Assembly: GCA_032622095.1 (NCBI GenBank)
Contig: CP136069.1
Location: 105,800,278-105,864,277, forward strand
Origin: Siphonodentalium dalli
Lineage: Eukaryota > Mollusca > Scaphopoda > Gadilida > Siphonodentaliidae
Direction of reading: 5' to 3'
DNA length: 64,000 nt
The position numbers and the translations under genes were made by a program. Positions 10,277 to 21,749 of the stretch are shown piece by piece. The stretch's first letter is position 1, and every line of letters starts with the position of its first letter. A model generated the notes under the pieces. That model did no database searches, was not told the origin of the DNA, and saw nothing but the letters and a program-made list of their open reading frames with translations.

Positions 10277-10860
10277 ACACAAGCTGATAGGCCCGACTTC
10301 ACCCGGGCTGTTTCCCATCTGCTTTCCGGTGAAAGGTGCGATTTGACCTTCAATTGACTATTTCGAAAGTCAAGGTCAGGTCAGGGTCATGATTTGTCCA
10401 GTCCAAAACACCCCCACCCGTAGAAAAGTACCCATAGGTATCAAATTTCGTCGAAATCCGTCCGTTTTACCCAACTTGACCTTTAATGAACAATTTTGAA
10501 GGTCAAGGTAAGGTCAGAGTCATGATTTAACCGTCCAAAACACCCCCCCCCCCCCCGACAAAAGTACCCATAGGTATCAAATTTCGTCGAAATCTATCCG
10601 TTTTATCCGAGTTGACCTTTGATTGGCCATATTGAAGGTCAAGGTCAGGCCGAGGTCACGATTTGACCCGTTCAAAACTCTCCTCGGACCAAAGTATCCC
10701 TAGGTATCAAATTTCGCCGAAATTTGTCCGTTTTACCCAAATTGACCTTGCATTGACAGTTTTAAAGGTCAAGGTCAGGTCGGGGTCACGATTTGACCCG
10801 TCCAAAACACTTCCCGGACACAAATACCCATAAGTATCAAATTACGTTGAAATCTATGGA
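10277..10860 (-). repeat. Helitron family-1 tandem core
   Basis: Starts GGCCCGACTTCACCCGGGCT, a mutated Helitron 3' hairpin, followed by about four ~125-bp units (TTTCGTCGAAATC, GACCTT, GAAGGTCAAGGTCAGGTC, CACGATTTGACCCGTCC). The CTAG end and the TC end were not found. A C13 homopolymer lies at 10543-10556. Orientation matches the minus-strand copies at 3.8-4.9 kb. Confidence 0.65.
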
Positions 10861-12389
10861 AAGCCGAGGAGGACATGTTTGTTGCTAATTGCTAGATATA
10901 CGACGCGGTATTTTGAAGGTGTTTCAAACTAGGAGATAGAAGTATTCTGCCTTTCAAATGGTGATGAATTATAGTAGTTTATTCAAATTTTATGGCATAA
11001 ATTGTTATTAAAACCGTATATACTATTAAAAATTAATGACTCGAAAATTAAGTGGGCCTTTAAACAAAGTCACAATTGCATTTAGGCTCATCTCATACTC
11101 GTCCATTCAGCGATATTCTACTGCGCAGTTTGTTATAGCCTCCAGTATTTATTGAGCGTTATACCCCCAACTGTTATAATTCGCCTTTAGCAGGCGTACT
11201 CTTGCCTCAGATTATTGAGATATTAGGTCACACATAATCACATTAAATCGCATCGTAACATAGCAATTGTGTGGGCTCCTTGGCGTGAATATGTAATGAG
11301 AAATAAGGTCATACGTAATGACATTAAACTCAAGAAAACCCTCGAAAACAAAACAAAATCACATTTAATGTTTTACGTTATTTCCTTCATAAAAAGAATC
11401 TTCGTGATAATGAACCCTCTCGTTACTTTAGAATATAGAATTAACCTTAAAATAAAAAAAATCTTTGGAACACAGAACCTTCGGAATAACGAACCTTCGG
11501 ATTGGTGAACATTCAGAGAAATTTCGGAATAGTGGACCTTCGGGATAGTGAACCTTCGGAATAGAGACATGCCCCCCAATATTCATATTATATGCCCAGA
11601 GTTCAAAGGTATGGACCCATAAAATTCTAAACTTGGCCCTTAAAATATTGAACTCCAAATTGGAGCACACACAGAACACCACTTAAGTCAACTGAACCTA
11701 TGTCATGTCCCAATGCGGGAGGGTCCATATATACCACAACATTCATAGTATATGCCAAGAATTCAAAGGTATGGGCCCACGTAATGACATAAAATCTCAA
11801 GAAAACCAGCGAAAACAAAACAAAATCACATTTAATGTTCTAAGTTAAGTTATTTCCTCCTGTATCTGTATCGGTGTGCGCGCATGATCAGATCGGATGT
11901 GAGCGCACACTCCATATAAAGAATCTTTGTGAAAATGAACCCTCTCAAATTAGTCTCAATACTTTAGAATATAGAATTAACGTAAAAATAACAAAAACCT
12001 TCGGAATAGAGAACCTTCGGAATAGCGGACCTTCGGGATAGCAAACCTTCATAATAGAAGCATGTCCCCACAATTACACCGGTGACGTAAACACATGTGC
12101 CAATCTTAGTTGTACTCTCGTAATTATCGGTACGATGAAACGGTGACGGAATCTGACGAGGTTTGCCGAATGTACAATCACCCAGTGAATTATCGATCGA
12201 CCATGCGATATCAAAAAACCAAAAGCTAGAAACACCACACTAGGTGGCGTAACAATACGTCCGACTACGAAGTACTGGATCCATTTCATGCTGAAATGAA
12301 AAAATATCACTGTCCTGTTACTATTACTCTGAACTATGCAAAAAGCGAACTGAATGCCTCAGTGAAACGAAAAATCACTACTTATTTTA
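10861..12389. repeat. Non-coding with a duplicated block and ~20-bp repeats
   Basis: AGAATCTT, TGAACCCTCTC, TACTTTAGAATATAGAATTAA and ACCTTCGGAATAG occur at 11395-11570 and again at 11920-12050. ACCTTCGG-type units of roughly 20 bp repeat six or so times in each. The preceding AAGAAAACC/GAAAACAAAACAAAATC block is also duplicated (11331 and 11795). No coding evidence. Confidence 0.6.
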
Positions 12390-12900
12390 ACCCTTCTGGT
12401 CGGCGGCCATTTTGGATCGGGGTGGTATGAAAGGGGTGAATATTTAGATTATCTTGGGGCCACCCAACATCACCATTTGTTTGACCTAAATCAGTCAATG
12501 AGTCGAGAAATGCCATGGGTGCCCTATTTGAACATCTCTGGATGGTGGCAATTTTGGATCAGGGTGTGGTGAATGTATTTAGACTGGCTTGCGGGTCACC
12601 CTACAACACCTTATGTTTGACCTAAATCGGATAAATGGGCCGAGTAAAGGCATGTGCGCTCTATTTGAACCCTTCTGGACAGCGACCATTTTGGATCTGG
12701 GTGAGGTGAATATTTAGATTGGCTTGGGGTACCCTAGAACACCCTTTGTTTGACCTAAATCGGTCAATTGACCGAGAAATGGCATGTGTGCCCTATTTGA
12801 ACCCTTCTGGACGGTGGCCACTTTGGATCGGAGTGGGATGTGTGGATAGAATACCTGTGGGGGGGGGGACCATACAACACCCTTTGTTTGACATAATTAT
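12390..12900. repeat. ~140-bp tandem repeat, about 3.5 copies
   Basis: ACCCTTCTGG and GGCCATTTTGGATC recur at about 12391, 12530, 12668 and 12800, each followed by GTGAATATTTAGATT and TTTGACCTAAATCGGTCAAT. Copies are diverged. ORFs crossing them look like chance. Confidence 0.8.
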
Positions 12901-14468
12901 AAAAAATTCGAATAAGTAATAAAATAAGGAATGGAAGTCACCTTCGTTTTAATCTGTACCGTGACAGAGGTGAATATATAGATAAGATATTAGATAACTC
13001 TGGTTGCCAGACAAGAAATCCTTCCTAGTTAACCCAACAGAAACTCATTTGCCACTCAGAGCCTGTCTGTCTGTAGCAGTCTGAGCAATGGCAACTCGCA
13101 CTGTCTCTTTGATTTTGCTGTCCCATTTTGCCCGGATAGCCTCGCATATTGTCCCACTTTGCCCAGTGCGGTGTCCCGCTTTGCCCAAAGGCACGGGCAA
13201 AGTGGGACAAAACAAGAGGTTCCAAAAGGGACATACTGAGATGTTGTTTAATATCAATGACCACCCGATTATATGCGCTGATAAATTGTAAACCGGGCTT
13301 TCCAATTTTTTTCCGGCGAAAACCCTATCTAAAATTCCTTGAAAACATTTGGTGTCCCGCTGCTTACTCTAGTAGCTCATGGTGGTTTTGTATGGACTTT
13401 TATGTCCAGAGCAAAACTCTTCATGAATCCACTAATTGAAGGTACATGAACAATATTTGGTTGGTAACACATTTCCCATTGACGGCGAAATGGGTCAAAT
13501 GGCCACGCCCCTTTTTTGCGCGAAGTATTACCACTGGTCGTGACTATATCTCCAGAACCGTTGGACATAGGGGGTCGTATGACCACTCAAAATGTGCGGA
13601 ATTGCCACGTTATGGGGGGTCAGTAATACATTTTCATATCCAAAAGTCAATGGTTTTTAAGATAATTGCCAAAAAACCAACAAAAATCCATTTTTGAGGG
13701 CCTGAACCCCAATTTTGGGGTTCAGCACTTTTATCTCAAAGCTGAGCGCCCCAATTAGAATTTTATGTATCTATATCCATCGGTGCCACATATAGGTATA
13801 ATTTCTGTACCATTATCGGATGGGATTGACCTTCAAGGAGCTCTTGACCCTGAAAATCCACATTATGGGGGGGGGGGTCAGTAATACATTTTCATATCCA
13901 AAAGTCAATGGTTTTTAAGATAATTGCCAAAAAACGATTTCAGCATGTAATGCACCACAAGTATACAATACCACAAGGACACTTTTTAAAGAACTATCCG
14001 CATTCTCTGATCAACTTAAGAGCACAATTGACCACACACAATGGGATTAGCTGGAAATTGCTGCTGAGGATGTGTTGACCCCGACACACAATGAGCTCTT
14101 CCCGACTGAAGATGCCTTGGAAACTGGTGTGCTTTACCAAAAATCAGGTAACGATTGTGCTCTATAATCAACAGAAATGTACAGATTGAACAAAACAGGT
14201 TTTCAAAATTTGTTATCAACATTTAACAGCTGATCTGATTTAAGTGACCAAGCTATGAAACATGCTAAACACTTTTACTAAATGGAATGACCAGCTGTTT
14301 GCTTCATGCAGCAGCCACATGTTGCGATCTTAAAATGGGTATTGCATCTGGGCATAGTAAAAACATGTTGTAATCAGATGAGAGATGACCATATATACCA
14401 GTATATATTTCAGAAGTAATCAATTCTTCCAAAAGGACACCTCATCTCACAAAATGTTTTAGGAAATG
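12901..14468. repeat. Non-coding with short duplications
   Basis: An ~80-base block with GGGGGGTCAGTAATACATTT and CAAAAGTCAATGGTTTTTAA occurs at 13613 and again at 13867. A hairpin of TGTCCCGCTTTGCCC and GGGCAAAGTGGGACA lies at 13171-13208, with two more copies of the motif at 13121 and 13149. No gene recognised. Confidence 0.5.
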
Positions 14469-15864
14469 ATCACCCCCGTGTACGTGGTATCGCCAAAACC
14501 GATGGTATCGCCAAAACCGAGAATATGGGAAAGTCATTTTCACGTATATGATATGGGGATATGTTTGTTTCTCACCGTAATACAGACATCGAGCATCGTA
14601 TGTGTATGTCCACACGAAGCATGAGTATTTATCCACCAGTTGTCAATCAGTTTTCCCAGATCAGACCATTAATTTTTTTTTGGCGAATTTTTTCAATGGT
14701 GTTTTTGCTTTTGCTCACTCAAATTTTCGAGAACAACCATTCACTACTATAGTTCCTGGACTTCCACGCTTCCAAAACAAATGCCGGTATATAGTTTAAT
14801 CTGTCAATGAAGCATAGGATTTGACAGAATTTAATAAATCCTTGTCGTTCTCAATATCCGCGCGATATGAAGGGACCACTGTCGGTCCAGAAAGATGCGA
14901 ACGGCACAGATGAAGATGCGCCAAACGCCGAGTTTCTGTGCAGTAAATATGCGTATTACTTAAGGAGTTGTGATGAGTTTTCGAGTGTTTTATGTGTATC
15001 TGAGACTGATCAATTGGACTGCGAATGTCAACTGAAATATGAATCCATAACATATTCGTAATAATGTGTGCATATTATATTATGAATGTATTTCAATTGA
15101 AATTAATTGAACATCCATCTCAGCATTCAGATTTGCGATCTCAATAACGTGAATGAATGATAACGCGATGCCTTGATCACACGCACGTGAATGCTGCCGT
15201 TCGCATGCATGCAGCTAATCGGATATTCGTTTACTATTAACATGCTTGGGGTTTGTATATAGACCACACATGCCAGACGACACGCTACGGCGTATCAACG
15301 ATTTGTTATAATCATGTTTATTTTACAGACTTTATGACTCGTTCCCACTCGAGTAGACCGTTACGCGACAATGAAACCGAATCATCTTATCGATTATATA
15401 TATATATTTATCACATAATTTGGCCATAAAAGCAGTTTCATAATTATCGGTAATAGACACGTTTAATATCAGCGCGTGCGATGACGTCACGGCGTTCTTC
15501 AAATAACTTGCGATCGCTGTAGTTTATGATTGTTGTTTTCGATGAATATTTCGCGTTGCTTCGGGTTTATTTGATCATGTGATAAAAGGTATCTCACACT
15601 CGTCCTATTTTATACGTAATTTATCAACCTCGTCCTCTAAATTCTATTTGAGCCTCGGTAAACCTCGGCTCAAATCGAATTTAGTGAACTCGGTTGATAA
15701 ATTCCGTATAAAATAGAAACTCATGTGAGATCCTCTATATATCATATTGCTCCAAATTATGCAATTCTGGCTTTTTTAAGAGTCATCAGATAAAATTGAA
15801 ACGATTCTATGTTAACACACTAAACATCCGAACATATATGAACAAACACACAACAAAGTTATCC
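14469..15864 (+). repeat. Left outer arm (block A) of the 46-kb inverted structure
   Basis: The outer tip ATCACCCCCGTGTACGTGG matches, in reverse complement, the tip ending at 60703. Similarity continues through GGTATCGCCAAAACCGA (twice here), CACCGTAATACAGACATCGAG, GAAGGGACCACTGTCGGTCC and CGTTCGCATGCATGCAGC to about 15832 (CATCCGAACATATAT). The right-hand partner is 59685-60703. The left copy has an extra ~350 bases (15396-15745) that the partner lacks. No plausible gene; an 85-codon ORF appears in both arms but is short and unrecognised. Confidence 0.85.
15396..15745. mobile_element. Insertion in left arm with 141-bp hairpin
   Basis: In the right arm the sequence runs from TCTTATCG directly to ATATATCGTATTGCTCC. 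Here ~350 bases lie between, next to a TA run. The insert holds TTTATCACAT (15407) with its inverse at 15577 and a hairpin at 15591-15731 (ATCTCACA/TGTGAGAT outer, GAGCC/GGCTC inner). It is probably one or two MITE-type insertions with a TA-rich target. Confidence 0.6.
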
Positions 15865-17243
15865 CTACTAAAAGACGGGACGGGACGATTTTCCGGGACG
15901 GGACGGAACGATTTGTCTAAAAGACGGGACGGGACGGAACGAATATTTAAAAGTCATTTTATTCGGAAATGAAAGAGTTTAGAGGCACAAACATGGTCTC
16001 AACTTGTTTATTGGTATCTACTCTATACGAATGTGATGTTTTCCCGATACAATTGATCGTATGCTGAACTGTGGGCGTTCGAATAACGAAGCGTCGAAAT
16101 TAGGGAAATTTATCACTTCTGGGACGATAATCTAAACACTAAAAGTCATATTTCGTTTACATTTTCATGTTTGGGTGACGGATTATTGCATAAAATGTTT
16201 GTCTAATATATACTAAATAGTAAAATAAAAGTTTGCACTTGTTTTCTGCTGATAAAAGTAGTGTTTTTATCGACGGGACGATGACATCCGCATTCATGAA
16301 AAATCTGCATTCCGCCGAACGAAAATCTTCGAAAATCTTAACAGAAAAACTAGCATTATGTTCACATTTTCATGTTTGGGTGACGGATTATTGCAGAAAA
16401 TGTTAGTCTAATATATACTAAATAGTAAAATAGAAGTTTGAACTTGTTTTCTGATGGTAAAAGTAGTGTTTTTATCGACGGGACGATGACACCTCCATTC
16501 TTGAAAAATCTCCATTCCGCCGAACGAAAATCGTCGAAAATCTTAACAGAAAAACTAGCATTACGTTCACATTTTCATGTTTGAGTAACGGATTTTTGCA
16601 GAAAATGTTTGTCTAATATATACTAAATAGTAAAATTGAAGTTTGCACTTGTTTTCGGCTGATAAAAGTAGTGTTTTTATCGACGGGACGATGACACCTC
16701 CATTCTTGAAAAATCTGCATTCCGCCGAACGAAAATCTTCGAAAATCTTAACAGAAAAACTCGCATTTCGTTCACATTTTCATGTTTGGGTGACGGATTT
16801 TTGCAGAAAATGTTAGTCTAATATATACTAAATAGTAAAATAGAAGTTTGAACTTGTTTTCTGATGGTAAAACTAGTGTTTTATCGACGGGACGATGACA
16901 CCTCCATTCTTGAAAAATCTCCATTCCGCCGAACGAAAATCGTCGAAAATCTTAACAGAAAAACTAGCATTATGTTCACATTTTCATGTTTGGGTGACGG
17001 ATTTTTGCAGAAAATGTTAGTCTAATATATACTAAATAGTAAAATAGAAGTTTGAACTTGTTTTCTGATGGTAAAAGTAGTGTTTTATCGACGGGACGAT
17101 GACACCTCCATTCTTGAAAAATCTCCATTCCGCCGAACGAAAATCGTCGAAAATCTTAACAGAAAAACTCGTCGCATTTCGTTCACATTTTCATGCTTGG
17201 GTGACGGATTTTTGCAGATAATGTTAGTCTAATATATACTAAA
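15865..17243 (+). repeat. ~206-bp satellite, left arm (block B), first part
   Basis: Begins CTACTAAAAGACGGGACGGG with GGGAC-rich sequence, then about five copies of a 203-207-bp unit: TTTTCATGTTTGGGTGACGG, AAATGTTAGTCTAATATATA, TTTTTATCGACGGGACGATG, CTCCATTCCGCCGAACGAAA. It is cut at 17243 by a Helitron and resumes at 23789. The same array, inverted, is at 56312-57389. Two unit variants alternate (CTGATGG with CTCCATT, and CTGCTGA with TGCATT). Confidence 0.92.
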
Positions 17244-17807
17244 CTAGCCGATGAGCCCGACGTTGTCCGGGCTATTCAAATAGCCGATGAGCCCGACGTT
17301 GTCCGGGCGACGTTGTCCGGGCTATTCAAAAACCAAATTTCAAGTCGATAGCTCCACCCGTTTCCGAGATCTAGTCTGCGCATGCGCGAAGCTGGTGTCG
17401 CACGGGCTCGGCGACCCGATAAAATTCGTATCCGGGGCAAGATAGATTCACATAGCAAATTTCAAGTCGATAGCTCCACCCGTTTCCGAGATCTCGTCTG
17501 CGCATGCGCGAAGCTGGCGTCGCACGGGCTCGGCGACCCGATAAAATTCGTATCCGGGGCAAGATACATTCACATAGCAAATTTCAAGTCGATAGCTCCG
17601 CCCGTTCCCGAGATCTCGTCTGCGCATGCGCGAAGCGGGCGCCGCACGGGCTCGCCAATACGACAACGTTCACCGCCTTGTCAAACTACACACACGTACC
17701 AAGTTTCGTCCCGATCGGTCGAGAATCGTAGATTTGTATTAATGACAGACAAACAAACAAACAAACAAACATACATACAGAAAGAGGTCTTCAAAATATA
17801 TATGAGA
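17244..17807 (-). mobile_element. Non-autonomous Helitron, family 2
   Basis: Minus-strand 5' end TCTCATATATATTTTGAAG at 17807, a TTTG microsatellite, the GACGAAACTTGGTACGTGTG box, and three ~123-bp units. The 3' hairpin GCCCGGACAACGTCGGGC is followed by TCATCGG and CTAG ending at 17244; the next base is T. The hairpin region is partly duplicated (17278-17320). No coding sequence. It sits exactly between A and T of the satellite (ACTAAA / TAGTAAAATAG), with no target duplication. Confidence 0.78.
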
Positions 17808-18379
17808 CTAGCCGATGAGCCCGACGTTGTCCAGGCTATTCAAAAACCGACGAAATTTGTATCCGGGGCAAGATACATTCACATAGCAAATTTCAAGTCG
17901 ATAGCTCCACCCGTTTCCGAGATCTGGTCTGCGCATGCGCGAAGCTGGCGTCGCACGGGCTCGGCGACCCGATAAAATTCTTATCCGGGGCAAGATACAT
18001 TCACATACCAAATTTCAAGTCGATAGTTTAGTTTAGTTTAAACATATTTATTACCAATAAGTATATAACAATACAGATTGGCATTGGGATTGGAGGACAA
18101 GTGCGATCCACTTATACATAACCCCCTCTCCCAATTGCCGTTATAACACTGATACATAATAATTGGGGTTGTCAACACAATAGGTATAACATATTTACAA
18201 GTGTATACATACAGTATATCATTTTATATTATTTGAAAAATAGTTTGTATAGTCTCACCACCCCACCAATTCTAAATAATTTCAATAATGATTTCAAGTA
18301 GCTGTTTTAAATGTGATACATGTACCTCATGGTGCATTGTTAACATTTTTACAATTTGCATTCAAATGATGCGAGCGTC

Positions 18380-18805
18380 TTAATAGAACTTTGTCGGATT
18401 TTCCTCTTGAGTTGTATCTCGTAAGTAATTTTGCACAGCTTTAAAGATATGTTCATTTTCTAATTGTTTTAAGTTCGGGTCCCCAAATATTAGTGTTTTA
18501 ACTGAATGTATATTAAAGCGCAGAAGATTATTACGAAGTGTAATTCTTTCTTCAAAGTGTAGGTGGCATTCAAAAAAATAGTGGAAAGCATTTTCTACAG
18601 AATGTCCACATCTACATGTAGCAGAAATTGCTATATAATTTTGAAGTTTATCAGCTTGTAGATTACTACATTCACACCTCAGTTTACAATGAAGGATGTT
18701 CAATAGCCGTTTACCATATGAAAAATATGTTGGTGGTTTTAATGGCTTAGTTACTAGTGCTTTCTTGAACCTATCGAGTGGAATGTTTCTTTCTTTTTTT
18801 TTCAT
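18380..18805 (-). pseudogene. LINE ORF2 C-terminal part, shifted frame
   Basis: In the +1 frame after an A9 homopolymer (18794-18802) the protein resumes as RNIPLDRFKKAL and continues with YFSYGKRLLNILHCKLR and CRCGHSVENAFHYFFEC (C-x-C-x8-H-x4-C zinc-like tail), ending TKFY. WNKLDE just before the run and RNIP-FKK just after it are contiguous in related LINEs, so this is one gene with a single-base slip. The slip could be mutation, sequencing error in the homopolymer, or frameshifting during translation. Confidence 0.85.
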
Positions 18806-21749
18806 CCAATTTGTTCCAATCCATAACGCATGTGGGGAAGAAAGTTTTATCTGTTCTTTTGCTATTTGAAATGGGACGATTTAAATTTGATGCATTTCTC
18901 AGTTCGTAATCACATTTATCCTTAACCTTTGACGGAAGAAGCTGAGTTAAGTAGGCGGGGGCTTTGCCGTTTGCAATATTGTAAAATATACTCATTCGTT
19001 TAACATACCGCCTACTTTCCAGCCTCTCCCATCCGAGTTCAAAGAGCAACCTATCATGGGGGACCGATTTTGTACAACCTGTAACTATACGTGCAGCTTC
19101 GATTTGTATATCATCTAGTCTTTTTAATAGATAGTCAGGTGCTCCAAACCATACACAACTAGCATACTCCATTAATGGACGGACGTGAGATAAATATAAT
19201 ATTTCGAGAGTCTGACGGTTAAGAAGATATTTCAGTTTTCTCATTTGGGAAAGTCTTGCATAGGCTTTAGTACATATATTTTCGATATAAATATTCCATG
19301 ATAAATCTTCTGAGATGTCAATACCCAGGTGTGTGTGACTGTGCGTATAATCAAGGGTAGCTCCATTGAAAACTATATATGGTTTTATAATATTTTCTAT
19401 ACTTGTAAACAGCAGTACTTTAGTTTTGGCACTATTAAATTTGACTATCCACTTTTCAGCCCATTCATTGATTTTCCGCATGTCATTATTTATCGTCGAT
19501 TCTAAAGTTTGTAGATCAGAGTTTGCATTCATGAGACATGTATCATCGGCAAATAGTCTAGCTCGGGATTCTAAATTGTCCGAAATGTCATTTATATATA
19601 TGAGAAACATAAGAGGCCCGATTACGGATCCTTGGGGGACTCCTGCTGTTATAGGTGCGTATTTGGAAAAACTGGAGTTAATTCGTACGCGTTGTTTGCG
19701 ATTTTCAAGGTAGTTCACAGACCATTTAAGAATATCTCCTTTAATACCATATTTATCGAGCTTATGTATAAGACCACGATGCCACACTTTGTCAAAGGCT
19801 TTGGAAATATCACAGAATACTGCACATGTCGTATCACCTTTATCAAGCGCTTCTACTATATTATGAATAATTTCTATCAGTTGTAGTTCCGTTCCATGAC
19901 CGGGAATAAAACCAGACTGGTGCGAATATAAGAGATCTCTGGATTGCAAATGTATAAACATTTTATTGTGAACGATTCTTTCGAGAACTTTTCCAACACA
20001 ACTGAGAAGTGAAATGGGTCTGTAATTATTTGGATCTTGTGATTTTCCTTTTTTGAACAATGGTATGACATCAGCACGTTTCCATGTGTCCGGAAAACAA
20101 CAGCTCTTCAGCGATTTATTAAATATTATTTTGAGTGGTTTGCATACTGAGCTGTGGTTTTCCTTTAACATTTTGTTACTGATACCATCCGGACCATTGG
20201 CTTTATGTGTAGATAAAGATTTGAGAATAGTCGAAATTTCATCTTCGGATGTTTCTATCGAGCTTATATTTGATGCTGTTCTATTTGCGAAATTGGGAAT
20301 GTCAGATTCCGAACTGTCTATGGTGCTATTCATTATAAACATTTTGTTCAACAGTTCAGCCTTTTCTTCATCAGAATCATAAAATGAGTTGTTAAACTCT
20401 AGAGTTGGGATTTTACTCTTATTAGAAAAATTGTTAAGCAGCTGTTTCACGACATGCCAGAATTGCTTTGGACCTGTGTTGAGTTTCAAATTTTCATCCA
20501 GATTTAAAAAATATTTCTCTTTTGCAAATTTTTTCATGTTGTTTATCTTATTTCGAATTTGTTTATACTTGTCCCAGTGCATTTGTGTATTTGATTTTAA
20601 AGCTTTCTTTCTTAAGCGATCTCTTTTTCTTATATTTAATCTAATAGAGCTATCAAACCATGGTTTATCATTTGTCCTAATTGTAATTGTTTGAAATGGT
20701 ATATACTTTTTTGCAATATTAAGGAACATGTCTGTGAAAATGGTTACCATTGTATTTACATTTATGTTTGTGCCTCTTTCAGATAAAACATCTGTCCAAT
20801 TTATTGCATGGATCTCTGCATTCATATTTAAGTAATCACCTTTGGTATAATTCCATACCTGACGAATGCATGTCTCTGATTTACGATTGGGTGTAAGTAG
20901 TTCTATGGTGGTCGCATAATGGTCTGAGTGGCCCAGATCAATAGTGGATGCGTTAACGAATGATAGAGTATCACTTAACAAAATTGGGTCGATCAAGGTC
21001 GAGGAGCTTCCAGTCACACGAGTTGGGTTGGTGATAGCGTTCGTTAGAGTCCATCTACTTTTTATATCGTGCAATGGTCCTGATTGTTTCAAAAGGTCAC
21101 AATTTAAGTCACCGACAATAATCAGGGAGGGATTTATCGAAAGAGCGCTTTCAACAGAGGATTCTAGGTCTTTCCAATATGATTCTATACATTCCTTCTC
21201 TGATCGATAAGTCACACATAGCAGAATTTTTTGTTTCGAACCAATTTCGAACCAGAGTATTTCATCATCAAAGTCGAGTTGAGGAATATGTTTAAATACG
21301 AGACCGTCAGCAAAGTAAATTGCTAGACCACCTCCTCGTTCGTTTCTATCCAATCTAATTGGCCCCTGATAATTAGGAAGCAATATTTTTTCGCTTGGAA
21401 AACCAACATTTAAATGGGTTTCTGTAAAACAAACAATATCATATTCATCAATATGCTCAGTTAGTTTGGACAATTTGTGTCTTAGACTTCGGACATTATA
21501 ATGGAAAATTGATAATGTCTCCTTCTCACGCGGACCTGGATTTTTATGCACGTCATTGCTCAAAATAATCAAAAGCATACTTATTAGAACTGTACGAACA
21601 AGTAATTTTTGCATGTGTCCGAATTTAGGCAATTTAATGTTTGAAGTATTACCACGCCGAGTTTTGGAAAATTTATCCACATTGCACCTACTGGTACGTA
21701 AGTTGAAAAGCCCTATCGCCTGCCTATATTGCACTAGATTTGATGTCAT
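18771..21749 (-). CDS. LINE ORF2: APE endonuclease and reverse transcriptase
   Basis: 992 codons. Residues 46-64 are hydrophobic and lead into NDVHKNPGP (residues 65-73), a 2A-like ribosome-skipping motif. APE endonuclease: HYNVRSL (N85), CFTETHLN (E110), VGDLNCDLL (D213, N215), STLIDPILL, LGHSDHY (H277). RT: NNYRPISLLSCVGKVLERIV (575-593), FCDISKAFDKVW (D647), GVPQGSVIGP (703-712), LFADDT (catalytic DD at 735-736). All catalytic residues are present. The frame ends in KKHSTR because of an A9 run near 18795; homology continues in the next frame. The enzyme nicks target DNA and copies its own RNA there. Jockey superfamily; CR1/L2 placement is inferred from the C-terminus and 3' tail. Confidence 0.92.
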   Translation of the reverse strand: MTSNLVQYRQAIGLFNLRTSRCNVDKFSKTRRGNTSNIKLPKFGHMQKLLVRTVLISMLLIILSNDVHKNPGPREKETLSIFHYNVRSLRHKLSKLTEHIDEYDIVCFTETHLNVGFPSEKILLPNYQGPIRLDRNERGGGLAIYFADGLVFKHIPQLDFDDEILWFEIGSKQKILLCVTYRSEKECIESYWKDLESSVESALSINPSLIIVGDLNCDLLKQSGPLHDIKSRWTLTNAITNPTRVTGSSSTLIDPILLSDTLSFVNASTIDLGHSDHYATTIELLTPNRKSETCIRQVWNYTKGDYLNMNAEIHAINWTDVLSERGTNINVNTMVTIFTDMFLNIAKKYIPFQTITIRTNDKPWFDSSIRLNIRKRDRLRKKALKSNTQMHWDKYKQIRNKINNMKKFAKEKYFLNLDENLKLNTGPKQFWHVVKQLLNNFSNKSKIPTLEFNNSFYDSDEEKAELLNKMFIMNSTIDSSESDIPNFANRTASNISSIETSEDEISTILKSLSTHKANGPDGISNKMLKENHSSVCKPLKIIFNKSLKSCCFPDTWKRADVIPLFKKGKSQDPNNYRPISLLSCVGKVLERIVHNKMFIHLQSRDLLYSHQSGFIPGHGTELQLIEIIHNIVEALDKGDTTCAVFCDISKAFDKVWHRGLIHKLDKYGIKGDILKWSVNYLENRKQRVRINSSFSKYAPITAGVPQGSVIGPLMFLIYINDISDNLESRARLFADDTCLMNANSDLQTLESTINNDMRKINEWAEKWIVKFNSAKTKVLLFTSIENIIKPYIVFNGATLDYTHSHTHLGIDISEDLSWNIYIENICTKAYARLSQMRKLKYLLNRQTLEILYLSHVRPLMEYASCVWFGAPDYLLKRLDDIQIEAARIVTGCTKSVPHDRLLFELGWERLESRRYVKRMSIFYNIANGKAPAYLTQLLPSKVKDKCDYELRNASNLNRPISNSKRTDKTFFPTCVMDWNKLDEKKRKKHSTR
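21531..21554 (-). other. 2A-like ribosome-skipping motif (DVHKNPGP)
   Basis: Residues 66-73 of the LINE ORF2 read DVHKNPGP, preceded by a hydrophobic stretch (LISMLLIILSN). The known consensus is D-(V/I)-E-x-N-P-G-P, with release between the last G and P. Here Glu is replaced by His. Such motifs are described near the N-terminus of ORF2 in CR1-like and related LINEs of several invertebrates. Skipping would release a ~72-residue leader and leave the endonuclease starting with Pro73. Confidence 0.65.
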
